Of a DNA stretch of 64,000 nt, positions 1 to 13,600 are shown in pieces; the stretch's first letter is position 1, and every line of letters starts with the position of its first letter. The stretch comes from Plasmodium relictum. Taxonomy: Eukaryota; Apicomplexa; Aconoidasida; Haemosporida; Plasmodiidae. The translations under genes were made by a program, and so were the position numbers. The stretch is from assembly GCF_900005765.1 (NCBI RefSeq), contig NC_041681.1:553974-617973 (forward strand), read 5' to 3'. The notes under the pieces are model-generated. The model did not search any database. It was not told where the DNA came from and saw only the letters and a list, made by a program, of their open reading frames with translations.

Positions 1-294
1 GAATATGAAAACTTAAGTAAAGGAGAAAGAAAAGAACAAACAATATAAGAAAATAAATTATAGTTGTATTGAATTTACATACATAAGTAAACTATGTGCT
101 TATAAATAAAATTTATTATCTGAAATAAAAATAAAATTAATAAATATGATATATAGAAAAAAAGAAAATTTATAATAATATGAAACAAGTATAAAAAGTG
201 CAAATAGAATATTGCAAAAAATTGTTTTTATTTCAAAATTATTTTAATTTATAAGTTATTCAAAAAATAGTTATACTTTTTATTTAGGAAAGGA

Positions 295-325
<31 letters not shown>

Positions 326-425
326 GACATTAAAAACAAAAGAATTATAAAATACAAATAAATAGAAATTGAACAAAATTATATATATATATATATTTTT
401 ATATATATATATATATATTTTTTTT
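1..425. other. AT-rich intergenic sequence
   Basis: This stretch lies downstream of the pseudokinase stop codon. I see only A/T tracts and a (TA)n run near 300-420. Any open frame here is an Ile/Tyr/Phe-rich product of the TA repeat and not a gene. Confidence 0.7.
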
Positions 426-3400
426 TTAAAAATTGAAATTTTTTTTGAACCATGGATGATTTTTAAGATCATTAAAACAATGTTTTCTTTTAGAACATAA
501 CTAAAAAAAAAAAAAAAAATAATAATAATAATAATAATTTAAACATACAAATATATAATGAAGAAATAAAAATTTTTTTTTTTTCTTTTACTTCAAAACA
601 AAAATTTTTTAATTCAAAAGAAACAAAATGAGGAAAAAAAAAATTAGTATTGTGTACCTTTTCTACAATATCTTCCTAAGAAAAGAAGAAATTAACAAAA
701 TAAATTATAATAAAAAGAATTATATATATAATAATTAAAAATAAATAAATTTTCTATTTTAATATATATATATATGTTATATATTTTTACAAATTTATTT
801 GAATAGTATGTATTATATTTGGTACACATTTCATATATTAAAACTGCTACACAAAAAAAATCAAATTCGTAATCTTTTTCAGCTATTAAAAAAAAAAAAA
901 AAAAAAAGAAATATATATATATCACTAAAAAACTGAAAGAATCTTAAAAAAAAAAAAAAAAAATCCATTTACTTGCATCAATATTGGCGAAATCAAAATT
1001 AAATACTTTAATAATACCATGTTTATATATATCAAAATATTTATTTATATTTTTATTTTTTTCATTTAAGATTTGTATTAATTCTTCTTTAGTATTTTTT
1101 TGTAAAATAATTATATTTGAAAGTAGACCTACATAAAAATATATAAGAACAATAAGAAATATATAAATCTTGAAAAATTCATTTATATATAACTTTTTAA
1201 AAAATATCATATAATCCTCATTATTATTATAATATATATATGTATATGTGCGTATTTTTAATATTACCATGAAAAATTATAAAATTACTATGCATATATT
1301 CAAGTAAGTCGATTATTTGATAAGCGTAAGAAGCAATAATACTCTCTTCAAAAGGAGTTGAATAAGATTTTAGAATATTTCCATGAATATTTTCAAATAA
1401 TAAATATAACTTATTTTTATCAGCTGTTTTTCCCTTATATGATAAAATATTTAAATGTCTTAATCTTTTATGAAATAAAATATTATTAGCAACAATATCA
1501 TTGCCATTAGTAGTGTTTAAATAAAAAGAATCGATGACATTGATCAAAAAAGAATAATTTTCATTTTTTAATTTACATTTGTATAAAGTGGATAAACCAA
1601 AATGACATAAATAATTATCTGATAATACAAAATTATTGGTATCTATATTTAAATTGTCGTTATAATTAATTGTGTTTACACATAAAACATTATCATTATT
1701 CAAATTATTTAAATCATAATATTTATTTTGTAAATAGTCTATATTATTTTTTTTATCTGAATTATCACTTATTTTTTCTAATAACATAGAAATATTATTA
1801 CTAAGAGATATATTTTTATCATTATTACTATTAATATAATTGCTTTTTATAATACCAAAATTTAAGTTATTATGATTTTTATTTATTACATTTTCTTCCT
1901 CTTTTTCAAGTTTTAGATTATTATTCAACTGGGAATTTAAAAAATTATTGTTATTTAAGAATGGATTATCAAATATAGTATTATTAACATTGTTATATTT
2001 ATTTTTTATATTATTATAACTGAATTTACTTATTTGATTAATTTCATTTACAATATATGGCTCATAATAATTATTATTGAATTTACATATATCTTTTGAA
2101 TTATATTCTTTTAATTCATTTGAATTTTTAAAATCATTTCTCAATAATAAGTCATTATTTTTATCTTTAAATAAACATGAAGATTCATTTAAAGCATTAT
2201 TTTGCATATTTTTTTCTTTTAATGTTACTAAATTTTCCTTAAATAAATTATAATTTATACTTTTATTTTTCATTTTTTCACTAAAATTAAAATCATTTTT
2301 TTTATTCACATTGCTTATATTGTCGTTATTTGTGATATTATTTAAATTATTAAAATCATTAACATTAGCATTGCAAATATTTGTATCATCATTATTTAAG
2401 TTATAATTACGATTTCTATTAAAATGGTTAATATATGTATTAATGTTATTGGATTCATTCATTTTATTGAAATGAATATCAGTATTATCTATTTTATTTA
2501 ATCCTTTATTATTTTCATATAATTTTAGTCTTGTTTGACTTATATTTAAGTTAGGCTTGTGAACGCTTTTAAAAGGTAATGGCGGTAGAATTTTATTAAC
2601 TACTTGTTTATTAGTACTTAAATTATATGTATTATTTTGGTTAAATAGCTGCTTATTATCATTATAATTTAAATTGTTAGTATGCTCTTTTATGTTGGCT
2701 TTGTTTATACCGTTTATTAAATTAAAATATCTACTATGCTGATCATTTGAATTAAAAAATGTATTTTTAGCAGTACTAATGTTAATATCTTTTTCCATAT
2801 TATCTAAAATATTTTCTTTAATAACATTATCAAATTTTATTAAGTTATTACTTGGATCCTCATTTTCATTTTTATTAAAATTGTTAAAAATATTTAAATT
2901 ATTATTAAATAAATTTTTATTTTTAAATATATCATTTTTGTTGAGATCATAACTGAAAGTTGTTCTATTTTTATTTAATAACTCATCATTTTCTTTATTC
3001 AGAATTCTACTATATTTATGAAAAAAATTGTCATCTTTATTTAATATTTCTTCATTACCTTTCTTATTTATCATAAAATCATAATTGTTTAAATTATTAG
3101 GTATGTTTTTACTTACTTTTTCGTTCATGTTATTTAACGTACTTACTATTCTGTTATCCTTTTGTTCAATATTTTTAAAATTAGAAATATTAACATCGTT
3201 AATATTTTTGTTAATAATATTGTTAGCATCAAAATTATCGTCTTTATCAATTAGAGGATTAAAGTGATTTTTTAAATCAATATCTTTATCTTTTTTATTA
3301 AAATAAATTGTATTCATTTTTGTATCATTTGAATTAAATTCAAAATTACTTTTATTATAAAAAGTGTTATTAAAATTTTCATAAATTAAATTTTTATCTA

Positions 3401-6095
3401 TATTACCCCTTAAATTATTTAAATTAGTATTCTTATTTTTCAAATTATCATTATCATAAGGAAATGAGCGCTTACTATTTAAAAAATTATTTCTTTCTAT
3501 ATAATTGAAAGGTTTTTTATAAATAGAATCATCATAATTTAAATTGTTTATTTTATTAAAATTAAAATTTTCCTTATCATATAGATTACGTGCGTCTTGT
3601 TTATTAAGAAATATTTTATCATCCTGATTAAACAACTTATTTTTGTTGTTGGCATTAAAAATGTTTTCATAATCGTTTATATTACTTCTTTTGTTATCAT
3701 TATTATTTCTATCAAATATTTTATTCATTTCAATTAAATTATCATTTTTGCTTAAATAACTATTATTGTCTACATAATTTTCATTATTTTTCACACACGT
3801 TCTAAATATATTTATGTTATTATTTTTCGCATCATTATCAATAGGATCATTTTTATTCATATAATTAAAGTTTTTATCATTTTTTAAATTACCAAAATCA
3901 TTAATTGGAAGGTATGAGTTCTTTGAAAATGAAGTTCTTCTGTTATTTATTCCTAAGTTACTTTGATTAAAATTTTTAAAAATGTTTTCATTTATATTAT
4001 TATTATTTTTATCGTCATTTAATAAATTTAGTTTTTCATTATTAAAATTATCAAAAATATTCATATTATTTGATTTGTTATTTAAACTTTTATTATATTT
4101 GTTAATATTATTTATTAAATCATTGTTTAAATTGCTATTGAAATTAATATTGTTTAGTTTATCATTAAAAATATTATTACTAAATTTATTATCAAAATTA
4201 TTATTCAAGTCATTATTTATTTTATCATTAAAATCATTATTAAATTTATCATTAAAAATTTTGTTAAATTTATCATTAAAATTATTACTTAAATTATCAA
4301 TAGCATTGTTATTAACTTTATCATTTAAATCGTTAAAGGTTTTATTTTCAAATATACTATTGAAATTATGCTCATTAATATTTTTATTAAAGTGCAATTT
4401 ATTATTAGTATAGTAATAATCGTGAATATTATAATCTTTAGTATTACTTTGATAATTTCCTAGATTACTATTTATTTTGTTTTTTAAATTATCATATATA
4501 TTTAAATTATTTTTAAGAAAATCATAATTATTATCTTTATTTTTTAAATAATCGACATTACTATTTCTTATTTTTTTATTTGTATTATCAAAATTGAAAT
4601 GATCAAAAATCTTATCTACACTATTAATATTATTAATATTAATATTATTATTATTATTATTAATATTGTTATTATCATTTAAAATAATTTCATTTTTAAA
4701 TTTGTGTTTATTCATAATACTTGGTGTTTCATTTAGTTTATCAATTAAATTTATGTCTTCATATATATTATTTATTTGATTTTTATTATTTATACAATTT
4801 TTATTTAATATATCATTATAAATGTTACCTCCATTATAATCTACTAATGAACTACTATTTAAATTATAATTTTCATTAATCATACTATCATAAAGATCAT
4901 CATTAAAACTAATATTGCATTTTTTATTTGTATTTGTTACTATTATATTTTTTAATAAACTAATTTTTTTTTCTCTTTTTTTTTCTTCTTCATCTTTTTG
5001 TTTATTTCTTAATGATGATATATTATGAGATAAAAATGTATTTTTATTTGTATTATTATCGCTATTTCTTAGAATATCATTCAATGCTTCATTATTTGCA
5101 TAAATATAATTCGATTTTGTATTTTCTTCTGCGTTTTCTTTTGATATATATTTTTTTATAATATGATCTATATCATAGTTTTTTTCTTTCGTATTATTCA
5201 AAATATTATTATGTTTATTAGTTAAACTGCTATTTAAATTATTAAAATTGTGAGGATTATTTGCTAAATAATTATTGTTTATATCATGTAATTTATTTAT
5301 ATTATGACTAAAATTGTTATATAATGTACTTATATTATTATTTAAATTATTATGTATTTTGTTTGTAATATCATTACTTAAATCATGGTTATTATTAAAA
5401 GTTGTATTATTCTTATACATATAATTAAAGTTATCAAATTTCCTTTTATCTACATCAAAATTATCATTAGTACTTTTCACATTGTACTTATATGGGAACA
5501 TAGAAAAATTGTTATTATTATTAGATTCATTCATGTTATTTTTATTTATGTAATTTAATTCTTTGTTTGCGTTGTAAGTTCTCGTATTACTATCGTTATA
5601 GTTATTCATGTTATTATTAATATTTTCTCCATTCAGCTTTTTATATTCATTATTTGTATAATCATATTTCATATTACTATAATTATGTAAATCATATATA
5701 TTATTATTCTTATTTATATTATTATTGTAATTTTCTTCATCATCTAATACTTTAATATTATTCAAATTATAATTACTTCCTTTCACTTCATTTGGATTAT
5801 AACTTAAATTTTTATATCTATTGCTATACATATCATTATTTAATTCATACAATCGATTTTTTTGTATCTTTGCACTTTTCTGGCCCATCTTTATAAAAAT
5901 ATCACTTTTATTTTTATTTACATAAGAATTATTATCAAATAAACTTTTTCTTTTGAGATGATATCTATTTAACTTTTCTATTTTACTATTGTTAAGAGTA
6001 TTAATGATATTAAAATATTTATTATATGTATTATCTAAATTATTAATTTGATTATTCATATGTAGATACATATTTTCTGTATTATGAAAATGCAT
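426..6095 (-). CDS. AGC-like pseudokinase with very long Asn-rich N-terminus, five exons
   Basis: Proposed exons on the minus strand are 6095-1268, 1128-973, 882-791, 675-592 and 500-426. All junctions are GT...AG and keep phase, giving 1744 aa. Residues 1 to about 1490 are Asn/Lys/Asp-rich low complexity, with a degenerate repeat around NDKFN/NDLNN near 4100-4330. A protein-kinase fold follows. The N-lobe includes HKRLRHLNIL and LYLLFENIHGN, and the C-lobe includes LLEYMHSNFIIFHG, FDFANIDA, FDFFCVAVLIYEM, FPHFVSFELKNFC and NHPWF. The last two resemble the end of AGC (PKA-like) kinases. The residues needed for catalysis look lost: no Gly-rich loop is visible, the VAIK lysine position reads Asn (FLINVI), the HRD aspartate is missing (FHGLLSNI in this splice model), DFG is DFA, and the activation loop is only a few residues with no APE. 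I infer a pseudokinase with a scaffold or regulatory role. The substrate or partner is unknown. The weakest splice call is the first junction. Confidence 0.8.
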
Positions 6096-7697
6096 TTTTA
6101 TTTTATTTTCCTTTTGATTTTTTTTTTTTTTTCATTGTTTTTAAATTTACAGTTATATTAAAAATGAAATATTTATATACATATCTATTACTAACACAGA
6201 TTATATATATTTTTTGTAAATATAAAAATAATAAAAAAAAAAAATGGAAAAAAAGTTAAAGACAATTTTTTTTAAATATTTCATTCATTTTGAAAATATT
6301 TTCTTGTTTTATTTAATTTTTTTTTAATTTTTTTTTTTTTTTATGTATGTCACTAAAAAAAAATCATTATTAATTAAAATTTTTTCTTTTATATATTTAT
6401 AAATGTATATTAGTATATATTGATATATTAATTGCTATAATTATTTAAAATTTTATTCTTTTTTTTTATCTTAAAGTATATTTAATGTCTTCATTTTACA
6501 ATGCAAGATACACTATTGATACATACATTTCTGTAATTTATTTGACAAATTGAAATAATAATAAATAATATTTTAAATATATATATATATATATATATAT
6601 AAAGTATAAAAAAAAAAAAAAGGAAAAAGAAAATATTTAAATAAATAAAATAAATTTTTTAAATATAATAGTGAAGAACGTTTTATATATATAACGTAAA
6701 TTCTTGAATAATTATATATTCATAAAAAAATTTTATTGGGAAGATAAAGTTATTTTTTTTTCAAAAAATTTAAAAAATTTAATAAACATATCATAAGCAT
6801 ATAAAATTATTCAATATTATAAAATATATAAATAATAGAAACAAGTAATTATTAATAATATGAATAAATGTATTTGCTTTATATGTTATAAAAATCTAAA
6901 GTAACTTTCACTATATTTTCCTTTCTCATATGTTTTAAAATATATGTATATGATATATGTGTAAAAAAAAAAAAATAGAAGCATGATAATATAAATGATT
7001 CTAATAATAGTTTAAATTACATTAATGATGATTAATAATATTAAAATAATTGATCAATATCAAAATGTTTTAATAATAATAATTTTAATTCTAATATTAA
7101 TTTACGTTGTAGTAATAATACTAATAAAACTTTTATAACAATGTTGGTAGTTTATTAGTCATTAAATAATAATATTTTAAAATCTAAGAACTCTTTACTA
7201 TTTTTTTTTTTTTTTTTTTTAATAAATAATGAATAATTAAACTTTATACTTTAATAAGTTTCTTTTTTTATTATATAATAATAAGTTTTACTGATTTTAG
7301 TTATTTATTATTTATTTATTTTATTTCTTCTATTTTTTTTTTTTTTTTGTTTTATGCTTCCGAAAGTTAAATATATTTATTATTTATTCCTATAAAAATT
7401 ACTATTATTTTTATTTGAATGTAACATAAATGAAATACTCGTTTTTTATATATTTTAATTTAAAAATTAATTTTTTATGAATTAAACTTTTTATATATTT
7501 TAACTAAAATTTTAAGTTTATAAAAAACATTTGAAAACTCATGTGCATGTTTAAATAACATACAGTTATTTAAAAAAAAAAAAAAATAATAGACAAAAAA
7601 AAAAAAAAAGACAAAAAAAAAAAAAGGAAAATTTTATATAACAGCTTAAGACATTAAAACAATATAAAAAAAAAATGCTTTAAAAAAGAAAGATCTT
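6096..7697. other. Intergenic region upstream of the pseudokinase
   Basis: This region separates the 3' end of TAF2 from the start of the pseudokinase and should hold the latter's promoter. It contains poly(T) tracts and a (TA)n run near 6577-6601. A short Asn-codon-rich patch at about 6985-7205 on the plus strand looks weakly coding but carries several stops. No gene can be supported. Confidence 0.6.
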
Positions 7698-10600
7698 TTA
7701 AGTATTTCTTTTACTTTTTTCATAATTTTGAAATATTTTAACAATTATAAACCAGCATACTGTAAAAATATTATTAACATATTCATAATGGTTCGTTCCT
7801 GAACACATATCAACTGATCGAATATTTTTTAATAAAAGAATTATATCTCTTTTCAAATCCATTGGCAATTTATAAATATCATTCCTTAATTTCGCACTTA
7901 TCAATGTTAACCATGTATTTTCCTTAACAAAACTAAAAATAACAAAAGAAAAAAAAAAATAATTTAAAAATACATTAATTTTTATATTTTCACTATAAAT
8001 TCAAATTTATTTTTTATTTATTTTATTTTGTATTATTTTGTTTTTTTTTACTTGTAATTATGTAATGATACAGTTGGACTATCTATGAATAATTCGAGTT
8101 CTTTCATATGTTTCAAAATATTTACAAATTCTGATGCAACCTTTTTCCATTCTAGTAATTTACTAAAAAAAAAAAAAAAAAAGGAAAATCACATAATATA
8201 TATATATACAATATTCCAAATTTTTAATGTAAATTTCTTAATAAAATTAAAAACTTAAATTACTTGTTATCATAATATGTTCGTAAAAATTTTATTAAGT
8301 CATTTATTTGTACACCTCTACTTGTGATATTACTTAATCTATTTAATATAAAAAAGTAAATGAAATATATATAAAATAATTAAAATAAAATAAATATATA
8401 ATAACTTTAATATTGTAAAATAAAATTTTTTATTAAAAATATATAAGTAGATTAATAAAAAAATAAAAAAGAATTACTGAGAATAGTGGGGCTTATAAAC
8501 TTTAGTGTTTTTTTTTTTTAAGTTGAAAGGTGGGATACCATACCCGTAAAAAAATAAAAATATATTTCTTAAATCAAATAAGATTGAATTTTTAAAATAA
8601 TTTGTGTTTGTAATTGATATATTAATAATTAATTTTCGTAAAAAATTATGAATATATTTAACTAAATATTTTATGTAAGTTATTTGTATAAAGTTTTTTC
8701 TTAATTTATTTGGATTTTTGATCGATTTCAAAACGTTTACTAATTTTACATAACCCAATACATTATATTTATAAATTTCAAATGATTTATTCTTTAAAGC
8801 ATATAAGAAGTTACTATTGTTTTTGGTATTGAAAATATTCTGAATATTAAAATCATTAAAAATAGCATAATCATTATTGTTATCAAATAAGTTTGTTCTT
8901 GATATCCCTAAATTATTCTTTTCATATTCGTTAATTTTATTCAGACCGTATAATAAATAATAAAATTCAAAGATAGTAAAGTTTCTTTTTTGATATTCTT
9001 TAAAATATTTATCGAAATTTTTTGAGAATGGTAAATAGAAAAAAGGATATTTTTGCTGGAATATCAAAAGAATTTGATACAAATTATTCCATATTTGCAT
9101 TTCTAATTGGCAATCCTGAAATTTGCTAATAATTTTATCACAAAATTCTAAAGTACTGTATATGTTCAACAAATGGCTACATATCATTTTTTGTTCTACG
9201 TAGTTAGTATAAGTAGATATAAAAAAATAATTATCATTTTTATCACTATTAAATGATTCAAGTTTCTCTTCATAATTTTTATTTGTAAATTTATTTGATT
9301 CATTCATATCATTTTCCTTTATTTCTTCGCAAGCAATATTAGAAATTTTCTTGTTTATTATGTCTAATGTATTATTTTTTTGGTAATTTTTATTAAGAAA
9401 AATACAATTTTTTTCTTTTAAATTTTCTTTTGTACTTCTGTAAAAAATTTGATAAATTCTAATACTTCCCTCTAAAATTAAATGAAGAAGAGCTCTTAAA
9501 ATTTCAACAAAAAAAAAAGAAGAATTTTTTAAAGAAATAAAAGGATATATTTTTGATGAAAAAAAGAAATTTGGTATATAATTACATAAATCAAAATATT
9601 CTTTATTTTCAAAATATAACTTCTTTTTAAAGCTATCCAATATATTTTTATTTCTACTAATAGTTCTAATTAAAATAATGATGATCCAATCAGAAATATT
9701 TATATAAGGAGACATCTTTTTTAATTGGTAAATTATAAATATCAAATTTATTAGATCTTCAACATATTCTTTTTTTGTTTTTTTTAATTTTAAAAAATGA
9801 TTTTCTAATTTTTTTTTATCATATATATTTATATCATAGTAATCATATGTATCATAATTTTTTTTTTTTTTTTTTTTTTTATTATTGCCATTCTTGCTCG
9901 TCAAAGTAGAGAAATATTTATAAAATAAATTTTCTTTATTATTTGTTTTATAATAATTTATTAATTCAGGCATATTATTAAAATTTTTATAAATATTTCT
10001 TTTCTTAAATTTAATATTTCCTAAACACTCTAAAACCATTTTAATATCCTCTTCTTCTTCTATTTGAATGATTGCCTCTTTTTCATATATATCTTTTTTT
10101 TTTTTTAATGCTGTTTTTTTTTCCAATTTGTTATTACTTAAATAATCATTATTACTATTATTATCATATGAGAAATTATTAGTATCATTAGAATATTCAT
10201 TTGTTATTTTAATAATTTTATTTATCACATTATTATTATTTATAAATTCTTCACTGTTTTCTGTGTAACTACTTATAGAAACACTTTTTTTTTTGTTATC
10301 TTTTAAATACTCATTTAAATCTATACTACTGTTTTCACTAATATGATCATTTTTCTTTATCTTATTGTTATCAATATTTTCTAAATTTGTGAAATTTTTC
10401 TGATTATGACATGAATCTGTATCATTAATTTTTATTGAACTATTTTTTGTATCGTTTGGATTTACAAGATCTTGCGAGTTTTCTGTTTTTATATATTTTT
10501 GTTCTTCCTTGTTAATCAAATAATTATTTAAAATATCTTTATTATCATTTGCTAAATCACTTTTTTCATCATTACTGTTTAAATTGTGTTCACAATTTAT

Positions 10601-13600
10601 TTTATTTCTATTTTTAGATTCATTTAAGGAAGGTGATTGCGCATTTATATTAGAAGAATAATAGCTATATGGAACGTTTGTATGAGTAGCTTTGTTACAT
10701 ATAACATCATTTTTATTATAAAAATTGTAACTTTGTTCAATTTGTTTTTCCTCGTCATCTTCCAATTCCTTATTAATTTTATATTTATCATCTAAATTTA
10801 ATGAAAATACAAAATTTGCAAATTTCTGAGTTAATAAAAATATAATTATTTTAGGTGTTCTATTACATTTATTTCTTAAAAGTGACATAGCAATATAAAA
10901 GGCATGCATAAATTTTTTTTGATTTAAATTATTTCCGTAAAAGTAACTTAAATATTCACAAAATAAATTTTGTATAATTTTTTGAGTGCACAAATACTTG
11001 TTATGAATAAAGCATAAAGAATAAATACACCTAATTTTAACTAAATAATGCAAATAATTACAAGTAATAGATTTATACAAGCATTTTATAACTTCGACAT
11101 TTATTGGTATATTAGTAACTGATAGATTACTTCTCCATCTTTTTTTATAAATTATTTTTTTATTATTAGTAGTAGAGTAGTTTTGTAATGAATCATTATA
11201 TTCTTCATTAAAATCATCAATAGTTGATGTTGTTAAATTACAAAAATAACTATCAGATTCACTTGCTGAACTACTAGTTTGACTGCTTAGATTTCCATCT
11301 TTTAATAAATCACTTTGCAAATCATTTTGTAAATTGCTAATTAATTTTTCTTTATCATTATTAATTTCTAAATGATTCTGATCGATAAAATTAGAATCAA
11401 TGATATTATTCAACATCTTTTTTGAGATTTTCTTAGTATTAATTTTTTTCTCTGGAATTAAAGAACTATTGTCATTATTTAATAAATGTCTTTTAGTAGT
11501 TTCATCCTGAAAATTAAAACTATCATTTAATATATCGTTATTTAAAGCATCATTAGAAGAAATGTTCGTGTTTATATTATTAAAATTTAAATTGCTTTTT
11601 TTGTTTTTTATTTTATTTTTATTTAAAACTGATTTTATAAAATGTATAGAAGATTCTCCAATATTCTCTTTATTATTATCATTTTGAGAATTGTCATTAT
11701 TTTTATATTCGCTAAAATTAGTGGAAAATTTTTTATTTAAATAAAAAAAAGGGATAAATGCTAGTGCAAAAGAAGATTCTAACTGAGAAAAAATATTATT
11801 GTCATTAAATAATTGTTGTATCCACATACTTATACTTTGAGATCTTCTTATTCTGCCTAGAATAAAAAAATCATTATCTACTCTTATCCATAATATAGGT
11901 ATTTTACTTTTGCTACAAATTTTTGCAACTAGTTTTCTGTTATCTAAACATAATAAGGATTTATCTTTTTTTATAATTTTTTGTTTGCAGTATTCAATCA
12001 TATATTTATCACTATCATTAGTAATCCCTACAAACTTTACATTTTTATTAATAAAATTATTTGGAATATCAAGAGAATTTTTGCTTATATATTCTTCACT
12101 TTTATTAATAAATGCTTCATGTTTAAAAGCAACTTTTTTTCTTCCTTTTTCTGGCCTAGCATTTACACTAAATCTTGTTGGTGTTATGTTATTTATTAAA
12201 TTTTTTTTAACAATTCTTACTCCATCATCCTCAATTATTTCTATTTTTAAATGACAGAAAAAAAACTTGTTTTCATCAACAGATGAAGGAATATTGTTTG
12301 AAACATAAGGATTTAAATAACTCTCTATATATTTTTTATTATTTAATATATCCTTTATATTTTTTTTTTCTTTTTTCTTTTTTTTCTTTTTCTTTCTTTT
12401 TTTTTTCTTATTCTTCAATTTTTCTGTTTCACTATCATATTTATTATAAATGTTCTCATCATATTCCTCATACTTATGTTCTCCACATTCTTCGTTGCTT
12501 TTCTTATCATATTCTTCATGTCTTTCTTTATTATCAAAAAATTTGCTTGTTTCACTTTTTTCATCTTCATAAGTAATATTTTCAATCATATTTATATCTT
12601 TTTTTTTTTTTTCATCTATTAATATATTTTCTGTATTATATAAGCATTTATTCTGATATGAATTATATTGGCTACAATTGTCTTTGGTATAAGAAGAAAG
12701 AAAACCATTGTCAATATCATTATTATCTTCATTTATTTCATTTTTTTTATTTCTTTTATCTTTTCTTATTTTACTTTTTTTTTTCTTTTTTTTCTTATCC
12801 TTTTTCTTTAATTCATATAAACTTTTTTCTTTATCATCATTAAAAATATCTATTTCATTATTTTTTAGTTTTAATATGTTACATCTATTTATTATTTTTT
12901 TTTTTTTGTAAATTTTATTCAATAACTGTAAATAATAATATAAACGAAAAATAATTTTCCATTGGGGATATATACAATCAGTGTAAAAAGGAGATGTATT
13001 ATATTCATAAATATTATGTTTGTCTATACATAATTCACTTAATTTTTGTAAATTACAATTTTTCAATTTCTGAAAAGCAATTATATTATTATATAAATTC
13101 CCTCTTCCTGTACTTAATGTTAAATCCTCAGATCCTACATAACCAAAACCTAAGTAAAAATTTCCATCTCTTCCAATTAAATCTAGACTGTCAAAATTAG
13201 AATATGGCAAATTAATTAACTCTTTTTTTTTTTTTAATATATAACTTTTATTAATTTTCACATATTTTGGTAATTTTTCTTTTTTTATTTCTACTGATTT
13301 CCTATTGTGCTGGATATCTTTTTTAATATTTTTTTTCTTTTTTTTAAAAATTTTTTCTTTTTTAGCAAGCTGAACCTTTCTTTTTTTTTCTTTTTTCTTT
13401 TGATTTGTCTTCTCTTCAATGAATACATTTCTTTCCTTTACACTGTCTTTTTTATCATTATGAAAATTATCTTTCATATTTCTTTCTTCAAATGGGATAT
13501 ATTCTAAATTATTTTCTCTTCTATTGATAATCATATTGTTATGATCAGTATCACTATTTTGGATATTAGAATCACTTTTTATATCTGCATCAATATCTGT

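Noticed and set aside
284-472. 62-codon minus-strand frame starting MILKIIHG
   Set aside because: The real coding frame here is another one, the last exon of the pseudokinase ending NHPWFKKNFNF.
1227-1268. Unspliced reading FHGNIKNTH at the end of the large pseudokinase exon
   Set aside because: It resembles a pseudokinase HGN loop but stops at once, with no downstream donor. The GT at 1267 with the acceptor before 1128 gives a continuous kinase C-lobe.
3982-4413. 143-codon Leu-rich plus-strand frame inside the pseudokinase gene
   Set aside because: It is the antisense of Asn/Asp/Lys codons in the low-complexity N-terminus.
11910-13507. Several plus-strand frames of 60-114 codons within TAF2
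   Set aside because: They are antisense shadows of Lys/Asn-rich coding sequence and have no homology signal.
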